A stretch of DNA of 5,957 bases from assembly GCA_035762175.1 (NCBI GenBank), contig DASTPP010000112.1:1-5957 (forward strand), written 5' to 3'. Position 1 is the first letter of the stretch. Every line of letters starts with the position of its first letter. The notes under the pieces are model-generated. The model did not search any database. It worked only from the letters and a program-made list of their open reading frames with translations, and had not been told where the DNA came from. Source of the DNA: DASTPP01 sp035762175 (lineage in GTDB: Bacteria > Myxococcota_A > Polyangia > Polyangiales > Polyangiaceae). Of this stretch, positions 5,170-5,957 are shown piece after piece. The translations under genes and the position numbers were made by a program.

Positions 5170-5751
5170 ATGAACGCTCAGAACCCCATCCGCCCAGGCA
5201 TCTCCTCGCTCCCGCCGTCGGCCGGCGACCGCGAGAACGATCTTGAGGGCGAAGGGGCGCGCGCGCGACCGCTGTCGCAAGCCCGGCTGCGGCGCTCGGC
5301 GCCCTACGCCTCGTCGCGCCCGGTGCCCGGCGAGCATGCCGACGAGGCGTGGAGGCACACCTTGGTCGACGGCGTCTGGCTGACGGTGCACGGCGCCCGG
5401 CCGCCGACCGACGCCGAGTGGCAGCGCCACGTCGACGAGCTGCTCGACGCGGGCGAGCGGGTGCGGGCGATCCTGATCCTCACCGAGGGGCCGGGCCCCG
5501 ACGCCCGGCAGCGGGCGACGCTCAAGGCGCTGCCCGAGTTGCTGTGCCTGCCCCGCGCCGTCGTCACCGGGTCGGCGCTGGCGCGCGGCGCGGCGACGGC
5601 GGTGCACTGGCTCGGCGGCGAGGTCCGCTCCTTCGCGCCCGACGAGCTCGGCGACGCCCTCGCCTACCTCGGCGCGGGCGCGGCGGCGGGCGACGAGCTC
5701 AAGTGGCGCGCGGCGCAGATGAAGGCCGCGCTCGGGTGGGCGGCGGGTTGA
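5170..5751 (+). CDS. Probable STAS/SpoIIAA-like domain protein
   Basis: A 193-residue soluble protein, with no signal peptide or membrane segment. Residues 1-58 are polar and low-complexity. The compact domain starts at about 62: VDGVWLTVHGARPPTDAEWQ (67-86), an amphipathic helix, RAILILTEGPGPDARQRATL (99-118), AVVTGSALARGAATAVHWLG (130-149), and VRSFAPDELGDALAYLG (152-168). This alternation of beta strands and helices, with a G-x-G-P-D-x-x-Q loop after the central strand, resembles small STAS-like proteins I associate with myxobacterial genomes, thought to be regulatory rather than enzymatic. ATG 5170 has only a weak GTAGG upstream; GTG at 5323 would remove most of the N-terminal extension and is an alternative start. 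It is divergent from the Usp gene and shares its ACCATGGT motif. The gene is confident; the family call is moderate. Confidence 0.7.
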   Translation: MNAQNPIRPGISSLPPSAGDRENDLEGEGARARPLSQARLRRSAPYASSRPVPGEHADEAWRHTLVDGVWLTVHGARPPTDAEWQRHVDELLDAGERVRAILILTEGPGPDARQRATLKALPELLCLPRAVVTGSALARGAATAVHWLGGEVRSFAPDELGDALAYLGAGAAAGDELKWRAAQMKAALGWAAG

Positions 5752-5774
5752 GTCGGGGCGCGAGGCCTCCGCCG

Positions 5775-5794
5775 GCGCGCACGATCATGCGCGC
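5775..5794. terminator. Hairpin between convergent genes, possible bidirectional terminator
   Basis: GCGCGCA (5775-5781) and TGCGCGC (5788-5794) form a perfect 7-bp stem with a CGATCA loop. It lies in the 84-bp gap between the stop codons of the two convergent genes. No T-run follows on either side, so termination is inferred from position and stem strength. Confidence 0.4.
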
Positions 5795-5835
5795 ATTCGT
5801 CGGCGGCGGCAGCTTCGACCGGCGGCCGCGCGCCC

Positions 5836-5957
5836 TCACTTCGTCGCGACCCAGGCCCGCGCCTCGTCGAGCGAGGCGAACTGCGCGAAGTGCACCCCGC
5901 ACTGGACCGACTCGACGCCGAGGTTCTTGACCACGAGGCGGGCCACGGCCGACGCCG
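5836..5957 (-). CDS. C-terminal fragment of a small protein, cut by the window edge
   Basis: The last 39 codons of a minus-strand gene reach a TGA at 5836-5838. The visible part includes ARLVVKNLGVESVQCGVHFA and ends FASLDEARAWVATK. Nearly all codons end in G or C, and the sequence looks like a beta strand followed by a terminal helix. Short DEAxxWV-type C-terminal helices are common at the end of STAS-like proteins, so it may be a relative of the neighbouring gene, but this is too little to name it. The start lies beyond the right edge. Confidence 0.6.
   Translation of the reverse strand, partial: ASAVARLVVKNLGVESVQCGVHFAQFASLDEARAWVATK

Overview
The window is a very GC-rich bacterial chromosome segment (G/C at nearly every third codon position) with long spurious open frames on both strands. 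Base composition, a universal stress protein with a Cys/His tail, and a DUF4336 protein suggest a deltaproteobacterial/myxobacterial-type genome. This is inference from composition and gene types, not a taxonomic proof.

Left part (1-2386): two minus-strand genes 30 bp apart form a probable operon. The first transcribed is a NodB-type polysaccharide deacetylase (1313-2386), followed by a BioF2/CelD-like GNAT acyltransferase (89-1282). Together they look like a tailoring pair for an exopolysaccharide or other cell-surface glycan, perhaps the end of a larger cluster extending left.

Middle (2387-3235): about 850 bp with no convincing gene. It holds a 12-bp perfect palindrome (2621-2632), a 27-nt direct repeat, and the most striking element of the window: an array of 41-42 bp units (2741-3086), each centred on an AGCAC-NNN-GTGCT dyad. 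The dyads are spaced at about four helical turns and several inter-dyad segments carry a second inverted repeat. An 11-bp perfect hairpin (3186-3212) lies just beyond the next gene's stop.

Right part (3236-5957): a minus-strand frame (3236-4609) joins, without any stop, a UspA domain with a CxxC...CxxH tail to a complete DUF4336 domain. It is either a real fusion or two genes merged by a one-base frameshift. A divergent plus-strand gene (5170-5751) encodes a probable STAS/SpoIIAA-like protein. The 560-bp gap between these two genes holds a short stretch with strongly coding-like codon composition, a G-loop hairpin, and the same ACCATGGT palindrome just upstream of each flanking gene, suggesting co-regulation. 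A convergent, truncated minus-strand gene runs off the right edge.
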